A stretch of DNA of 6,356 bases from DATJPR01 sp035506295 (GTDB lineage Bacteria > Bacteroidota > Ignavibacteria > UBA10030 > UBA6906), in contig DATJPR010000203.1 of assembly GCA_035506295.1 (NCBI GenBank), forward strand, positions 1 through 6,356. Direction: 5' to 3'. Below the pieces are notes generated by a model. That model was not told the DNA's origin. It was given only the letters and a program-made list of their open reading frames with translations, and made no database searches. Below are positions 5,730 through 6,356 of this stretch, in pieces (position 1 is the first letter of the stretch; the number at the start of each line of letters is the position of its first letter). The position numbers and the translations under genes are program-made.

Positions 5730-6065
5730 ATGTCGAACGCAGATGTTGGCCGCGAACTTCGATCCAGGATCCTGGCACTCGAGGGCGTGACGGAGCGCCT
5801 CACAGGTGACATTCATGAAGACGCGTTCTATGTGGGGAAGCGAATGTTTATGCACATCCACGGATCGGGCCACTGCGATATTCGTCTTCCCAGGGACGTG
5901 CAGGCCCGCGTCCTCGCAGAAGGAAGGGCGCTTCCGCATCGTTGGGCTCCCGGGGCTGGATATGTGACGTATGTCGTGAAGAATGAAGCCGATCTCGAAC
6001 CGGCGATGGAACTTGTCCGCCTCTCGTATGAGTTTTTCTCTCATCCTCTCCACTCTGCCGCATAG
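5730..6065 (+). CDS. Small DUF5519 (luciferase-domain-like) protein
   Basis: A 111-residue soluble protein. The order of motifs fits the DUF5519/luciferase-domain family as I know it: a short N-terminal helix ending LALEGVTER, a strand with FYVGKRMFMHIHGSGHCDIRLPRDVQARVLAEGRALPHRWAPGAGYVTYVV, and a final DLEPAMELVRLSYEFF helix. The conserved core is H-I-H-G-x-G followed by D-I-x-L-P, then G-R-x-x-P-H, then the L-x-R-L-S-Y-E ending. The name comes from domain homology; light production is not implied and the function is unknown. The ribosome site AGGTGG (5718-5723), six bases ahead, supports the ATG at 5730. It lies between two DGPF genes in the ECF42 cluster, 144 bases after the first, with a palindromic repeat in between, and has no ECF42 site of its own. 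It may be read from the 5148 promoter. Confidence 0.8.
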   Translation: MSNADVGRELRSRILALEGVTERLTGDIHEDAFYVGKRMFMHIHGSGHCDIRLPRDVQARVLAEGRALPHRWAPGAGYVTYVVKNEADLEPAMELVRLSYEFFSHPLHSAA

Positions 6066-6165
6066 GCGCCATGCGCCGACTGCCCGGAGATGCCCGGGTA
6101 GGCTTTCCCTTGTTGCCGTCATTCTTCGTGTTCACGGGTGCAGGTTTTTCGCTCTTCACCGTTCG

Positions 6166-6196
6166 CGATTGTCGATCCGGCGCTCTTTCGAACGAC
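6166..6196 (+). promoter_or_regulatory. Predicted ECF42-dependent promoter of the second DGPF gene
   Basis: CGATTGTCGA (6166-6175), 17 bases, then CGAC (6193-6196) lies 52 bases before the ATG at 6249. It shares the ten-base -35 block, the exact spacing and the -10 with the site at 5148-5178, while the spacer sequences differ. This speaks for selection on the motif and against simple duplication of the region. The rest of the 183-base gap (6066-6248) holds only two weak 5-bp stems near its left end. Confidence 0.7.
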
Positions 6197-6248
6197 TACA
6201 GGGTGAGCAAGAATCGACCAAGAACAACACTTTGCAAGGAGACACGCG

Positions 6249-6356
6249 ATGCGATTCATGATGCTGATGATCCCGCAGGTTTACCAGGGCCCGAACGGCA
6301 AGGATCCGGGGCCGAACTTCGCACCACCCGCTGATATGGTGGCCAAGATGACCAAG
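6249..6356 (+). CDS. Second DGPF/YCII-family protein (5' end only)
   Basis: The frame begins at ATG 6249 and runs off the window after 36 residues. MRFMMLMIPQVYQGPNGKDPGPNFAPPADMVAKMTK is the characteristic N-terminus of the larger DGPF proteins (typically near 140 residues), with the hydrophobic first strand MRFMMLMIP and a P-x-x-x-x-A-x-M segment after it. The ribosome site AAGGAG (6236-6241), seven bases before the ATG, is strong. The DGPF motif itself would lie beyond the edge. It is clearly a different paralogue from the one at 5208, not a recent copy. It has its own predicted ECF42 promoter at 6166-6196, which suggests the sigma factor controls several DGPF genes. Confidence 0.85.
   Translation, partial: MRFMMLMIPQVYQGPNGKDPGPNFAPPADMVAKMTK

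Noticed and set aside
6065..6098. Intrinsic terminator after the DUF5519 gene
   Set aside because: Only two 5-bp stems (GGCGC/GCGCC and CCCGG/CCGGG) are present and no T-run follows directly.
6071..6334. Open frame starting at ATG 6071 in the gap before the second DGPF gene
   Set aside because: It has no ribosome site, overlaps the DGPF start in another frame, and its protein resembles no family; the gap is better explained by a promoter.

Overview
All genes in this window read on the + strand, and all have the composition of a fairly GC-rich bacterial chromosome. The window holds two functional blocks. No rRNA, tRNA, CRISPR array, transposase or phage gene is visible. Taxonomy cannot be fixed from the sequence. 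The split E1-alpha/E1-beta/E2 plus lipA order, together with intergenic spacers full of short palindromic and heptamer repeats, makes me lean weakly towards an environmental Bacteroidota/Ignavibacteria-like (FCB group) genome.

Block 1 (positions 1-3655) is a 2-oxoacid dehydrogenase operon. It contains the 3' end of the E1-alpha subunit, a complete E1-beta subunit, a complete single-lipoyl-domain E2 acyltransferase, and lipA (lipoyl synthase), whose ATG overlaps the E2 stop by one base. E1 decarboxylates a 2-oxoacid with thiamine diphosphate, E2 carries the acyl group on a lipoyl-lysine and passes it to CoA, and LipA inserts the sulfurs that make that lipoyl group. E3 (lipoamide dehydrogenase) and a lipoate/octanoate transferase are not in the window. 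The substrate (pyruvate or branched-chain 2-oxoacids) cannot be decided from sequence alone. Each gap in this block holds a different structured repeat: a GC-rich palindrome at 177-309, a heptamer/inverted-repeat element at 1286-1374, and another heptamer element at 3638-3772 that begins inside the last codons of lipA.

Block 2 (positions 3893-6356) is an ECF42-type sigma factor cluster. It contains a sigma factor with the long C-terminal extension of that group, a DGPF/YCII-family protein, a small DUF5519 (luciferase-domain-like) protein, and the start of a second DGPF/YCII-family protein at the window edge. Two near-identical promoter-like sites (TGTCGA, exactly 17 bases, CGAC, with the 10-base match CGATTGTCGA at the -35 end) lie in front of the two DGPF genes. 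They match the recognition motif I recall for ECF42 sigma factors, so the cluster looks like a small self-contained sigma regulon. A 71-bp double-hairpin palindrome (5637-5707) sits between the first DGPF gene and the DUF5519 gene.

The most notable observations are the paired ECF42 promoter sites, the DUF5519 gene placed inside this regulon, and the three classes of intergenic repeat. One of these supplies the E1-beta ribosome binding site and another encodes the C-terminus of LipA.
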